The notes under the pieces were generated by a model. That model saw nothing but the letters and a program-made list of their open reading frames with translations. It was not told where the DNA came from and did not search any database. A DNA stretch of 64,000 nucleotides. It comes from Planctomycetes bacterium B3_Pla (GTDB lineage Bacteria; Planctomycetota; Phycisphaerae; Sedimentisphaerales; Anaerobacaceae). Position 1 is the first letter of the stretch; each line of letters begins with the position of its first letter. The position numbers were made by a program, and so were the translations under genes. Shown here in pieces: positions 53,633 through 62,726 of the stretch. The stretch is taken from NCBI GenBank assembly GCA_005223045.1, contig NJBM01000011.1, forward strand, positions 62,001-126,000, read 5' to 3'.

Positions 53633-54053
53633 TGCTCTGTCTCCTGACTGCTGTGTGTAACTACTTTGTAGGGTGGGCCTTGGCCCACCGATCGATAATG
53701 GTGGGGCAATACCGTAAGGCATCCCCAAGGGAGCCCCACCCTACCCATCTACTCCCGTGCCGGTTTGGCGCCCGCACGGCTGGGGGCAATATACCATTTT
53801 CCCTCACGAATCCAAATTGAAAAATCGGATGGTCGGGCAGAAAACGGACGTGATTGCGCCGGCGCGGAGGCATCTGTTTGCCCGGATATTTGCGTTTTTA
53901 TTGGCCCGTCCCATAAAAAGATAAAGTTTTTCCTGTTTTTTTGCCGAAAAACATAAAAAGGTGTTTTGCCGTGTTAATAGCGCTGGGAAGGCGTTGTTTG
54001 CGGCGAAAAAGGACTTTTTTAGACTGTATGTTTTTGTGGCCTGGAGTGAAACT
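53633..54053. other. divergent intergenic region with palindromic repeat
   Basis: The 421 bases between the epimerase and ParA-like genes contain palindrome copy 4 (53668-53744). An A/T-rich tract precedes the ParA-like gene, but no promoter boxes are convincing. Confidence 0.5.
53668..53744. repeat. GTAGGG...CCCTAC palindromic repeat, copy 4 (long form)
   Basis: 77 bases bounded by GTAGGG and CCCTAC. GTGGGCCTTGGCCCAC forms one hairpin; GGTGGGGC and GCCCCACC bracket a second, longer loop that contains ATACCGTAAGGCAT. Confidence 0.7.
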
Positions 54054-55439
54054 ATGAAAACCATAGCGATTGTCAATCAAAAAGGTGGTTGTGGCAAAAC
54101 TACGGTATCTATAAACCTCAGCAGCGCTCTTGCCGAGGCGGGACAAAAAGTCCTGCTGGTTGATATAGACCCGCAGTCGCATTGCGCCGTGGGACTTGCC
54201 GTGCCCGAGGAACAGATCGAGCAGAGCATCTACGATGTGCTGATAAGCAGGAGCAGGAACGAGCCGATAAAGCTTACCGAGATACTCTGGCAGATCAGTA
54301 ACAGGCTGGAACTGGCGCCGGCGAGTTTGGATCTGTCGGCGTTCGAGCAGCAGATGGTGGGTATTGCCGAGCGTGAGAGCTGCCTGAAGGAAGCGCTCAA
54401 CGAGGTTAAGAATGATTATGACTACGCAATAATAGATTGTCCTCCGGCTGTGAGCCTGTTGACCTTCAACGCACTGCGGGCGGCTACGGATGTCATCGTT
54501 CCGGTCGAGACCGGCTACTTCGCCCTGCACGGGCTCAGCAAGCAGCTTGAGACACTGAGCATTCTTTGCAAACGATGCAGCCAGCAGGTGGACGTCAAAG
54601 TCCTGGCCAGCATGTATGATATAAGAACAAAGATGGCCCGGGAGATTTTAGGTGAGTTGCGGAGTCATTTCGGCGACAAAATGTTCGAGACAATCGTTAG
54701 TTTCAACACCAAGATCAAAGAAGCGGCGAGTTTTGGCCAGCCCATAAGTGAGTATGATTCCGCCAGCAAGGGGCGTAGAGATTTTTCGTCGTTAGCCGAC
54801 GAAGTCGTAGGCTCGCAGGCAGAACAGCAGCGGCATGAATTTGTCAATTCTCTGGCCGATCAGCTCGAATCCATCAGCGCCACCGCCGATGAGCTGCTGG
54901 AGGCCGCAAAGCCGTCCATAGTCGCGATTGAGACCCCGGAAGCCGAAACACCCAAAATCGAGCAGCTTGAGCCTGTCCCTGCCGAGGCTTCGGCAGATTT
55001 TACTCCCGCCGAAGCCGTCGCGTTCAACGAATTCGAGGCCGGGGCGGAAGTTCCCGAAATCCAGCCTGAGATCGCCGAAGAGCATGAAGAACATCAAGAG
55101 GCCGACGAACCGCAGCCGCAAACCACGGAAAGGCCGGTCGATGCCAAGCTTGCCGACTATTACGGGGTCAGCCAGATGAACGATGCCGCGGTATTCGTGA
55201 CTTTGTATCCGCGTGCTCAGACAGTCCAGATCGCCGGCGACTTCAACAACTGGCAGCCCGAAGAGTGTCCGATGCAGAAAGTGGGCGACAGCGGCGTCTG
55301 GCAGACGGAAATGAAGCTGGCGGCGGGTCGATATCGTTACCGGCTGGTTGTTGACGGCCAGTGGCAGCAGGACCCGTACAATGAGCTGACCGAATTGAAC
55401 CCGTTCGGCGGGCTAAACTCGGTCCTGGAAGTACAATAA
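54054..55439 (+). CDS. ParA/MinD-type ATPase fused to an AMPK-beta/CBM48 glycogen-binding domain
   Basis: 461 residues from ATG 54054 (GGAG about 9 bases upstream; a longer frame lacks support). Residues 1-255 are a ParA ATPase with the deviant Walker A loop K10-GGCGKTT, LLVDIDPQSH and YDYAIIDCPPAVS. An acidic Glu/Pro-rich linker follows (about 285-375), then a CBM48-like domain (379-461): FVTLYPRAQTVQIAGDFNNW, GVWQTEMKLAAGRYRYRLVV and the closing NPFGGLNSVLEV. ParA proteins position chromosomes or cellular cargo; the added domain suggests binding to glycogen or another alpha-glucan. No ParB neighbour or parS-like repeat is visible. Confidence 0.9.
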   Translation: MKTIAIVNQKGGCGKTTVSINLSSALAEAGQKVLLVDIDPQSHCAVGLAVPEEQIEQSIYDVLISRSRNEPIKLTEILWQISNRLELAPASLDLSAFEQQMVGIAERESCLKEALNEVKNDYDYAIIDCPPAVSLLTFNALRAATDVIVPVETGYFALHGLSKQLETLSILCKRCSQQVDVKVLASMYDIRTKMAREILGELRSHFGDKMFETIVSFNTKIKEAASFGQPISEYDSASKGRRDFSSLADEVVGSQAEQQRHEFVNSLADQLESISATADELLEAAKPSIVAIETPEAETPKIEQLEPVPAEASADFTPAEAVAFNEFEAGAEVPEIQPEIAEEHEEHQEADEPQPQTTERPVDAKLADYYGVSQMNDAAVFVTLYPRAQTVQIAGDFNNWQPEECPMQKVGDSGVWQTEMKLAAGRYRYRLVVDGQWQQDPYNELTELNPFGGLNSVLEVQ

Positions 55440-55946
55440 GCCGGGGTATGGCCGTCTCGGCGGCATCACAACTTTCTCCACTTTCCCTTGCACCCTCCGT
55501 CTAAACATAACTCTGGCCGGGCAAATAAATTCTCGCTGTAGTGAAAAAAAAAACTTTTTTCACTTGCCTATAACGTCCTATAAGAATATAATTCACGTTA
55601 TTAGAAACACGTTTGAGGACTATGGGTGCTTAAGCCGCAAAGAACATGCGGTCAACGTATGGGCTTTGCCTATCAAGCTGGCTGGTTGAGGATGGACGCT
55701 CAGAGTAATTTACGACGGATTGTAGCAGTTCTTGCCATCAGGTCGGAGTTAGATTCTTCCGCTCTCGACACACCTGCGTACACTTACAGCGACTTCAACA
55801 GGAGCGGGGCAAGCTGATTGGGAGTTTGTGGAGGAAGAAAGGAGGCGATAAGAGCAGGAACACAACACTTAACTTAAACGCACCAGGAGGGTGTATGAAC
55901 GGATTGGGTTGAAAAGAAAACGGAATTTTGGTTAAGGAGAATGATT
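55440..55946. other. intergenic region and long leader before the secreted-protein gene
   Basis: The 507 bases hold a near-perfect promoter (55564-55592) and then a leader of about 345 bases. The leader includes a small hairpin CCGC/GCGG near 55632 and a 63-codon open frame (55626-55817) without family resemblance. It may fold as a structured RNA, but no known riboswitch matches. Confidence 0.5.
55564..55592 (+). promoter_or_regulatory. sigma70-type promoter with long 5' leader
   Basis: TTGCCT (55564-55569), a 17-base spacer and perfect TATAAT (55587-55592). It is preceded by an A/T inverted repeat (GTGAAAA...TTTTCAC). Transcription would start near 55599, about 345 bases before the ATG at 55947. 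Confidence 0.7.
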
Positions 55947-57203
55947 ATGAAAAGATTGATAGCAGTGTTGCTTCCTGTGTTGATGGTTGTTGGAGGCGCT
56001 CACGCCACCGGCGGAGTTCCTCCCAAACCCAAACCGCCCGGCGATACGATTGTTAAGGTTAACAATAATATTGACACCACCCAGATTCAGAAGGTTTCTG
56101 TTGTCTCGACGTCCGAAGGCGGCGACGCTGCTTCTTTTGCTCAGGGCGGCAGTGCCGATTCCGACTCTGTTGCCGCCTCCAACGCCAGCGTCAATACTAC
56201 CTCGGTTTCAAACTACAAGACCCGGACGCCGCCGATTACGGTATTTCCCCCTTCTTTGCCTTATTGGAATCATGGAGGATGGGGGACTATAAAGGCGTAC
56301 TTCTCCAACGGGCCCAACAATGACAACAACGTGTACGAGCGGATTTTCGATCCTAAGAATCCGAGTGACACGCAGGAACTCAGGGGCGTTCTTGAAGCGA
56401 TCCCTCATGATGGTCCGCTCGATGTCCTGGGGGGTGTCCTCAACGGTGTTGGAGCCGTGTTTGGAGGGCCTGACAATTACCATCACGGCAGAGGATTTGA
56501 AATTGCGAATTCTCTTGTCCGCGACCGCAGACCTAGTGGGACGCCTCTGTTGGTATTCATCGACACAAATGTCGATACCAGACTGCTGAAAGAGGCGGGT
56601 TACGCTTACGTCGGAAAAGTCAGTCTGGAAGGTAACGTGGATCGCAACTGGGATCAGGTCTATGACGCCGCGGTAGCCGAAACTCTGCCGTGGGATGTGG
56701 ACATTCTGCTTATCTCCGGCGGCATGAAAGGCGTCACAGTCGGCTCGAACCTGGCTTTCCCCGGCGCCGGCGGAGCTTACAGCCAGGCGAATTATTCTCT
56801 TTCCATGTTCGGCTCGGTCTCCAGCGGAATTACAGAAGGCAAGGGCAAGGCCATGGTGAGTGCCGAAGGCTACAGATTCCGGCCCCAGGTCATTAACAGA
56901 AGGAGAATCCCTCGGTCGTTCTACAACCGAATCCATGCCAGCGTCATCTCAAAATCCGGGCCTGCGCAGGAGACAGTAGCAGTCGCACCGAGCTATCCTT
57001 CCACGGCAAGGAGGCGGGACCCCCGCAGTGCGGCAATTGGGCAAAGGATCCTTGCCGCAGAAAGGGCTAAAGCCGCCCGCAGAGACGAAGCTGAACGAAG
57101 AGCGCGTAAGAAGAACGTTCATGGATTCGAGGTTAGTCGGCAGCTTTGGGAAATGGCGGAATTCGACGAGAACGAGATGGTGGACTACGTGATACTCAGG
57201 TAA
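55947..57203 (+). CDS. secreted protein of unknown family
   Basis: 418 residues from ATG 55947, preferred over the ATG at 55941 because AAGGAG is then about 8 bases away. Signal peptide about 1-20. A low-complexity Asn/Ser/Val stretch (DTIVKVNNNIDTTQIQKVSV, then many Ser/Ala/Asp) lies at about 35-85. A globular region follows (about 100-310), with GRGFEIANSLVRDRR, LLVFIDTNVDTRLLKEAGYA and WDVDILLISGGMKGVTVGS. The C-terminus (about 350-400) is Arg/Lys/Ala-rich and helical. I do not recognise it. A strong promoter, long leader and good terminator make it a well-expressed single gene. Confidence 0.75.
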   Translation: MKRLIAVLLPVLMVVGGAHATGGVPPKPKPPGDTIVKVNNNIDTTQIQKVSVVSTSEGGDAASFAQGGSADSDSVAASNASVNTTSVSNYKTRTPPITVFPPSLPYWNHGGWGTIKAYFSNGPNNDNNVYERIFDPKNPSDTQELRGVLEAIPHDGPLDVLGGVLNGVGAVFGGPDNYHHGRGFEIANSLVRDRRPSGTPLLVFIDTNVDTRLLKEAGYAYVGKVSLEGNVDRNWDQVYDAAVAETLPWDVDILLISGGMKGVTVGSNLAFPGAGGAYSQANYSLSMFGSVSSGITEGKGKAMVSAEGYRFRPQVINRRRIPRSFYNRIHASVISKSGPAQETVAVAPSYPSTARRRDPRSAAIGQRILAAERAKAARRDEAERRARKKNVHGFEVSRQLWEMAEFDENEMVDYVILR

Positions 57204-57241
57204 TCAGGCCGGAAAATTCTCCGTTCCTGGTTCAGTTCCGA

Positions 57242-57300
57242 GGAGCCTTGAGATTGGCCTCTTGTGTTAAGGAGTGATCTTTCTTTAAGGCTCCTTTTTT
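57242..57300 (+). terminator. intrinsic terminator of the secreted-protein gene
   Basis: GGAGCCTT (57242-57249) pairs with AAGGCTCC (57287-57294), followed directly by TTTTTT. The loop is long (37 bases). Confidence 0.75.
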
Positions 57301-57333
57301 CTATGCTCCCATTGCCGCTGCGTCAAACAAAGT

Positions 57334-57365
57334 GGGGCCTGCACCGAACAAGCGGTACAGGCCCC
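57334..57365 (-). terminator. GGGGCCTG hairpin after the first LamG gene
   Basis: GGGGCCTG and CAGGCCCC form a perfect 8-bp stem, extended through the loop by CACCG/CGGTA. It lies 66 bases after the stop of the minus-strand LamG gene. A closely similar hairpin is at 62593-62625. Confidence 0.6.
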
Positions 57366-57430
57366 GAATTGATGCACACTTGCTATATCAGCGGCTCAGT
57401 TGTCTGCCGCTTTAATTGTCCTCACGAAAC

Positions 57431-59569
57431 CTACCGAATCAGCCGGACGTCGTCGAAGTACATCGTCCCTGTGCCACCGTCGGCGGCCGGGCTGCCCTTT
57501 GTGCCGAAGCCAATCGTAATTGAACCAACATTGGTAAGGTCCACGCCTGCGAACGCTGTCAGGTCGATCACCCACTCGGTCCATGTGCCTATTTGCGTCA
57601 CAGCGGGGTCATCGTGATAGACTACCGCATTGCCAAGAGCGACAAACATCCGCTCGGCTGAGTTGCCCGATGCACCGCGGAACCACAGCGACAATTTCGT
57701 GACGCCTTCCTCTGTCCAATCACGCGTGTAAACCAAGGTCATCGTTGCCTCGGATGTCTTGTTGGCGTTGTCGTAGCGGTATATCATCGACTGAGCACCG
57801 CTGTTTACAATCGTCTGCTCGGCATAAGGCGGCAGATCATTACCGACCAGTGCTCCGTTGTCAGTGGTTCCGAAACCGTCTTTCCACTTGTCAAATATCC
57901 TATTGCTATTGGGATCAGGGGGGTCGATGTCATTGTAGGACTCGAAATCGTCCACGAGAATAAAGTCTGCCGTAGCAAAGCTCCATACTAGACCTTTGAC
58001 GGTACCGTCCGGATAGACCTCATCCACGCGCCAGGCATAACTGCTGTCCCATGCAAGTCCGCCGGGATCATAGCTCTCGGCACCGAGCGCTTTGGGACCT
58101 ATATACTCGGGCGAGGCCATGGTGGCGTTCTTGACGGCTTCGGCATCGGCGCCGAAGTACAGCTCGTGCGAGGCGGCATTGTCCGCCGCCGTCCAGCTTA
58201 GCGTTGCGATCATCTGCACATCCACCGCGCCATTAGCCGGCTGTGGATTCCCCACGGCGCCCGGAGTTGTAAAAGCCCAGACGTCGCCTTTGTACGTATC
58301 GAACGCTTCAAACTCATCGACACGCCAATAATAGACCTTTTCCGGCTCAAGAATATCGGGTTTGTAAGTTGCTGTACTCTGCGGAATACCTCCAGCGGCA
58401 GTATTTACTTCGTCGAGGTCTGTACCCAGATAAACGGTGTGCAATGCAGCACCGAACCCTGGCGACCAACTAAAGATCACGTCCAGATCGACAAACTCAG
58501 CACCATCAGCCGGATCGGGATTATGAGCAGTATAGGGCTGTACAGAAAAGGTCCAAATATCCCCTTTCCACGGACTGTTGGGCTCGGCCTCATTGACCTC
58601 GTCAACTCGCCAGTAGTATGTTCCTCCAGGCTGCAGACCTTCCGGAGCCGGAAAGCCGGGGAATCCGACTACCTGGAAAGTTGTCATGATGTTGCCAAAG
58701 AAGGTTCCTTCGACACCATCGTTGACAGCATTGAAGTCAGTTCCGAAGTACAAGTCGTGCGAAACCGCAAGGTCTCCGGGCGTCCACTTAAGATTCGCCC
58801 AGTTAGCTTCCAGAAGAGCACCATCTTCCGGCTCCGGACCTCGTGCAACAGGGAACGCTCGCCCGGCTTCGTTCATGACAACCTGAATCTCAGCCTGAGT
58901 CAGCGCCCGCTCGTATATTCGAGCCTCGTCCAGCAATCCGTCGAACTTCCTGTTGCTGGCGTGCGGATTGTTGCCCAAGTTCACGTCCATATCCTCAAGC
59001 GTGTTGATGGGTTCGTCCGCCGTATCCGGGCTACTTTCCTCCAGAGTGCCGTCCACGTAGAGTAAGGTCTCTATTATATTGGGCGATCCATCATCCACCA
59101 GGACAACGGCTATGTGGTGCCATTCGTCGTCGTTGAGGAGCGTAGTGCCGTAATGGTAGCCGGAGTCGACTTCACAACGGAGCTGGCCCCCGTCATTGAT
59201 TCGCACAATCCACTTGGTCCCAGGAGTGATCAATCCCCAGCCAAAGACTACGGCGGGAGCCGTCGCTGTCTTTACCCAGGCGGTACATGTACGCGGATTT
59301 GGCCCCAACACACCCTTATATCCGGGGATGATAACGTGATTGTCCAGCGTGATATTCAAAGCTCCACCTATGTGGCCGTCAACCCATTGGGGAGAGCCCA
59401 CGAACTCGCCATGGCGACCGTAGTTGCTTAAGTCAACGGGTGTAGTACCGGAACCGTCATCAAACGTCCACCAGGCGGCAAGAGTCGGATCTCCGGCGTC
59501 GGCTGTGCCAGTCAGCACCTGGCACAGTATCAAAACAACAGAAACCGAATAGAGCAGATTTCTACGCAT
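57431..59569 (-). CDS. exported LamG-domain surface protein with repeats and shared C-terminal module
   Basis: 712 residues from ATG 59569 (GAGGAGG 6 bases upstream). Signal peptide about 1-25. Order: LamG/concanavalin domain (about 28-235; LAAWWTFDDGSGTTPVDLSN), three fibronectin-III-like repeats (about 240-540) each with a (S/L)HxLYFGTD or HTVYLGTD strand and a YYWRVDEV motif, and a C-terminal beta-sandwich (about 545-712) opening DDFESYNDIDPPD and ending GTMYFDDVRLIR. The module recurs almost unchanged in the next two genes. Probably binds or displays on polysaccharide; no catalytic residues are recognised. Confidence 0.85.
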   Translation of the reverse strand: MRRNLLYSVSVVLILCQVLTGTADAGDPTLAAWWTFDDGSGTTPVDLSNYGRHGEFVGSPQWVDGHIGGALNITLDNHVIIPGYKGVLGPNPRTCTAWVKTATAPAVVFGWGLITPGTKWIVRINDGGQLRCEVDSGYHYGTTLLNDDEWHHIAVVLVDDGSPNIIETLLYVDGTLEESSPDTADEPINTLEDMDVNLGNNPHASNRKFDGLLDEARIYERALTQAEIQVVMNEAGRAFPVARGPEPEDGALLEANWANLKWTPGDLAVSHDLYFGTDFNAVNDGVEGTFFGNIMTTFQVVGFPGFPAPEGLQPGGTYYWRVDEVNEAEPNSPWKGDIWTFSVQPYTAHNPDPADGAEFVDLDVIFSWSPGFGAALHTVYLGTDLDEVNTAAGGIPQSTATYKPDILEPEKVYYWRVDEFEAFDTYKGDVWAFTTPGAVGNPQPANGAVDVQMIATLSWTAADNAASHELYFGADAEAVKNATMASPEYIGPKALGAESYDPGGLAWDSSYAWRVDEVYPDGTVKGLVWSFATADFILVDDFESYNDIDPPDPNSNRIFDKWKDGFGTTDNGALVGNDLPPYAEQTIVNSGAQSMIYRYDNANKTSEATMTLVYTRDWTEEGVTKLSLWFRGASGNSAERMFVALGNAVVYHDDPAVTQIGTWTEWVIDLTAFAGVDLTNVGSITIGFGTKGSPAADGGTGTMYFDDVRLIR

Positions 59570-59605
59570 GATGATCCTCCTCAATAAAATGTTAATGTAA
59601 AATCA

Positions 59606-59648
59606 GCGCGTAGCGGATAGGGGCCTATGCCCTGTCCGCTATACGCTA
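59606..59648 (-). terminator. strong hairpin after the second LamG gene
   Basis: GCGTAGCGGATAGGG pairs with CCCTGTCCGCTATACGC (one mismatch and one bulge) around a short loop, 48 bases after the LamG/PA14 stop. On the minus strand the stem is followed by GCTGATTTTAC. Its right arm is the 18-base repeat also found at 9975-9992. Confidence 0.5.
59631..59648. repeat. 18-base repeat, hairpin-arm copy
   Basis: CCTGTCCGCTATACGCTA, identical to 9975-9992, forming the right arm of the hairpin at 59606-59648. Confidence 0.6.
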
Positions 59649-59695
59649 TTCTAATCTTTGATATTTCACCCCTAAGGGGTAAGCTTCTTCCTAAA

Positions 59696-62254
59696 TTACC
59701 GAACCAGGCGAATATCGTCGAAGTACATCGTCCCTGCGCCACCGTCGTCGGCCGGGCTGCCCCTGGTGCCGAAGCCAATGGTAATAGCATTGACATTGGT
59801 AAGGTCCACACCTGTGAACGCTGCCAGGTCGATCACCCACTCGGTCCAGCGGGTCGTTTCAGTTGCGCTCGCGTCGTCGTGATAGACTACTGCGTTGCCA
59901 AGGGCGACAAACATCCGCTCGGCTGAGTTGCCCGATGCGCCGCGGAACGACAACGACAGCTTCGTAACGCCTTCTTCGGTCCAGTCGCTCGGGTAAACCA
60001 AGGTCATAGTCGCCTCGGATGTCTTGTTGGCGTTGTCGTAGCGGTATATCATCGACTGGGCGCCGCTGTTTACAATCGTCTGCTCGGCGTAAGGCGGCAG
60101 GTCGTTGCCGACAAGCGCCCCGTTTGTCGTAGTTCCAAAACCGTCGATCCACTTGTCGAATATCCTGTTGCTCGCCTCGGCAGGCGGATCAATGTCGTTG
60201 TACAACTCAAAGTCGTCCACGACAAGGAAGTCACCCGTCCAGAAGCTCCATACGTTGCCCACCCACGGACTGTCGGGATTGGTGTTGTTGACTTCATCGA
60301 CGCGCCAGAAGTAGGTGGTATCGAAGGCGAGTTTGCCGGGGTCCAGGGACTCTTCGCCAAGCGCCTTGCTGCCCTGGTACTCGGGCGAAGCCTTGGTGGC
60401 GTTCGTCACGGCATCTGCATCGGTGCCGAGATAGACCTCGTGCGAACTTGCGGAATCTCCCGGATTCCACGTGAGTTTGGACATCAGGTTTACACCTTCG
60501 GTTCCGTTGGCCGGGCTTGCGTTGTTCGCATGGACAAGGAACGACAAAGCCGCCGCCGGAATGAGCTGCTTCGGCGTCGATGGGCTTTCCCAGCGAAGCT
60601 GCGCAACAGCGCCGCCGCCGTCTTCATACAGTTCCATGACCACGCTGTACGTCTGGCCGGCGACAAGGTCTATAGCTCCCTTGTTCTCGGTATTCCCGTG
60701 GTTGGTCCAGTTGTTGACAAGCTGTTTGCCGTCTATCCATAGGTGAACGCCATCATCGCTGTTTGTGTAGAACGTGTAGGTCTCAGTAAATACTGCCTCG
60801 ACCTCGCCTGTCCATCTGCACGAGAAGTTGTCCTCGCCGACCAACGGATCCGGCGCGTCGTTACCCCAGTTGAAGTCGATCTGGGGATCCGTCCGGGTCA
60901 GCGCAAGTGTATTGAAGTTCATGCCCTGGAAGTACCGGCCTTTGACGCCTCCACCTTCTCTTGCAACCTCGAAACTCCAGACGGGGCCCTTGTGCGTGGC
61001 TGCAACGTCGAACTCATCGATCCGCCAGTAATACGTCTTTTCCGGCTCAAGCGGCCCGGCAGGACTGAAAGTCGCAACCGCCTGGGCTACGCCTCCTGTC
61101 GCGGCGTCAACATCGTCAAAATTGTCGCCGAAGTACACGGTGTGCAGTTTCGCGCCGAAGCCCGGGGTCCAGCTAAGCTCGGCGTCGGGGGCCACATACC
61201 TGGCACCGTCGGCCGGGGCCGGCTGCCATGCTGTTTTCGGCGGAATCCAGAAGCTCCAGACATCTCCATTCCAGGGGCTGTTCGGCTCATCCGGGTTGAC
61301 CCCGTCGATCCGCCAGTAGTAGGTTGTTCCCGGCACTAGGCCGTCGGGATAAGGAAATCCGGGAAATCCGGCAATAAGCATCGTGGCAGCCTGGTTGCCC
61401 TGGAATGCCGCTTCGGCACCATTGTTCACATCGTCAAAATTATCGCTCAGATACACGTCTTGCGAGACTGCAAGATCTCCGGCCCGCCAAGTCAGGGTAA
61501 CCCAGGTCGCCTCGAGCATTGCTCCGTTACGAGGGTCGGGACCGTAGGCCTTGACAATGGCGCCGCCCTGGTTTTCCATGCTTGACCTGACGTCGTCCTC
61601 GCTCAGCACGTGATTGTAGACGCGCAAGTCGTCGACCATACCCGAATAGGATTCACCACCAGCGGTACCTCCAATGTAATAAGTCGTGTTCGCGCCATTT
61701 GTTGTCTGGAAGGCTGATTCCTGTGAGAGGATCCCGTTGACGTAGATGCGAAAGTTCGTCCCATCCCCTGTCACTGCAAAGTGTGTCCATTGGCCGGCAG
61801 GAACAACATCTGCGGCTGTCTCACACATACCTCCCGCCCAAGCTCCGCCAACGGTACCACGCCATGAAAGCCTCCCATCGTTGTTAAGGAACATCGTGTC
61901 ATTTGTGGCGCTAGCCGTAACCGCCCGAAAAACCTGCTGCCACGTGTTGCCGGTTCGCGTCGGGTTAATCCAGGTGGACAGCGTAAATGATCCCTGAAAC
62001 AGGTCGGCGGTTAACGAATCAGAGGCGGGTATTGTGACGCGACTGCCGTCAAATGCGAGCGCTTGTCCAAATTGTCCGTCGACAACTGTCGGATCGTCTT
62101 CCAGTGTTCCGTCGTTGCCGTTGCCCGTTGCGTCCATCGCGGTCGTGCCGGCGCCGTCGTCGAGCTTCCACTGCCCCACAAGCTCTGCCGAAGCGTTGCC
62201 TGCAAGCCCAAGCACAAGAACAAAAGAGATTAAAACAAAACATTTCCTAGACAT
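59696..62254 (-). CDS. exported LamG + PA14 surface protein with shared C-terminal module
   Basis: 852 residues; signal peptide about 1-23, AGGAGG before the ATG. Order: LamG domain (about 24-235; LVGQWKLDDGAGTTAMDATG), two fibronectin-III-like repeats with YYWRIDG/YYWRIDEF motifs (about 240-430), a PA14 domain (about 435-565; YTFYTNSDDGVHLWIDGKQL and LRWESPSTPKQLIPAAAL), another repeat (about 570-680), and the C-terminal module (about 688-852) nearly identical to the neighbouring protein. PA14 domains often bind glycans. It is a likely cell-surface polysaccharide-binding protein or cargo. Confidence 0.86.
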   Translation of the reverse strand: MSRKCFVLISFVLVLGLAGNASAELVGQWKLDDGAGTTAMDATGNGNDGTLEDDPTVVDGQFGQALAFDGSRVTIPASDSLTADLFQGSFTLSTWINPTRTGNTWQQVFRAVTASATNDTMFLNNDGRLSWRGTVGGAWAGGMCETAADVVPAGQWTHFAVTGDGTNFRIYVNGILSQESAFQTTNGANTTYYIGGTAGGESYSGMVDDLRVYNHVLSEDDVRSSMENQGGAIVKAYGPDPRNGAMLEATWVTLTWRAGDLAVSQDVYLSDNFDDVNNGAEAAFQGNQAATMLIAGFPGFPYPDGLVPGTTYYWRIDGVNPDEPNSPWNGDVWSFWIPPKTAWQPAPADGARYVAPDAELSWTPGFGAKLHTVYFGDNFDDVDAATGGVAQAVATFSPAGPLEPEKTYYWRIDEFDVAATHKGPVWSFEVAREGGGVKGRYFQGMNFNTLALTRTDPQIDFNWGNDAPDPLVGEDNFSCRWTGEVEAVFTETYTFYTNSDDGVHLWIDGKQLVNNWTNHGNTENKGAIDLVAGQTYSVVMELYEDGGGAVAQLRWESPSTPKQLIPAAALSFLVHANNASPANGTEGVNLMSKLTWNPGDSASSHEVYLGTDADAVTNATKASPEYQGSKALGEESLDPGKLAFDTTYFWRVDEVNNTNPDSPWVGNVWSFWTGDFLVVDDFELYNDIDPPAEASNRIFDKWIDGFGTTTNGALVGNDLPPYAEQTIVNSGAQSMIYRYDNANKTSEATMTLVYPSDWTEEGVTKLSLSFRGASGNSAERMFVALGNAVVYHDDASATETTRWTEWVIDLAAFTGVDLTNVNAITIGFGTRGSPADDGGAGTMYFDDIRLVR

Positions 62255-62523
62255 GATAGTCCTCCTACAAAAGGGTTAACATAAAAAACGTTTGCCAATT
62301 GGCGATTGCCGATGAAAAAATCGACAATCAAGAATCGAAAGTCGAAAATGCAATTGCCTCCATCCTTCGATAATCTACTGTGAACTCCCGGCTGAAAAAC
62401 GATATTTTCATACTCAAAGCATCCGATCCGGGCAATTTCATCTCCTATAGATATACCAAATTGTTGCCTTCATCGTCAAGGAAAATCGCCGGATCGTCTC
62501 ATATTATACCCCCAGCGGGCTCA

Positions 62524-62549
62524 GGGCAACCACGCAGGGTTGCCCCTAC
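62524..62549. repeat. GTAGG/CCTAC-family palindrome, short copy 5
   Basis: GGGCAACC and GGTTGCCC form a hairpin, ending CCCTAC. It corresponds to half of copy 1 at 5463-5515. Confidence 0.6.
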
Positions 62550-62584
62550 AAAAACATCGCGCATCCACAAAAAATCAATAATCA

Positions 62585-62625
62585 AGCGAAAAGGGGCCTG
62601 TACCGAGCAAGTCCGTACAGGCCCC
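62585..62625 (-). terminator. GGGGCCTG terminator hairpin after the third LamG-type gene
   Basis: GGGGCCTGTAC and GTACAGGCCCC form an 11-bp stem around a short loop; on the minus strand TTTTCGCTT follows. It lies about 100 bases after the PA14 gene stop and resembles the hairpin at 57334-57365. Confidence 0.65.
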
Positions 62626-62726
62626 CGATGCAAAATTTTAGAATCGTCTTCGGCGAGGCTCTTCAAGACAGCCCGCGAAGCGGCTCATCTCCCGACGCGT
62701 CGGGATTGATCTCTAATCTTTCCCTT

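Larger units (their letters stand above)
62255..62726. other. intergenic region between LamG/PA14 genes
   Basis: The 472 bases hold AT-rich degenerate repeats near 62318-62352, a palindrome of the GTAGG/CCTAC family (62524-62549) and a terminator hairpin (62593-62625). No gene is visible. Confidence 0.5.

Noticed and set aside
55620-55690. Cyclic di-GMP (GEMM) riboswitch in the long leader
   Set aside because: CGCAAAG is present, but the rest of the consensus and helix order do not match.
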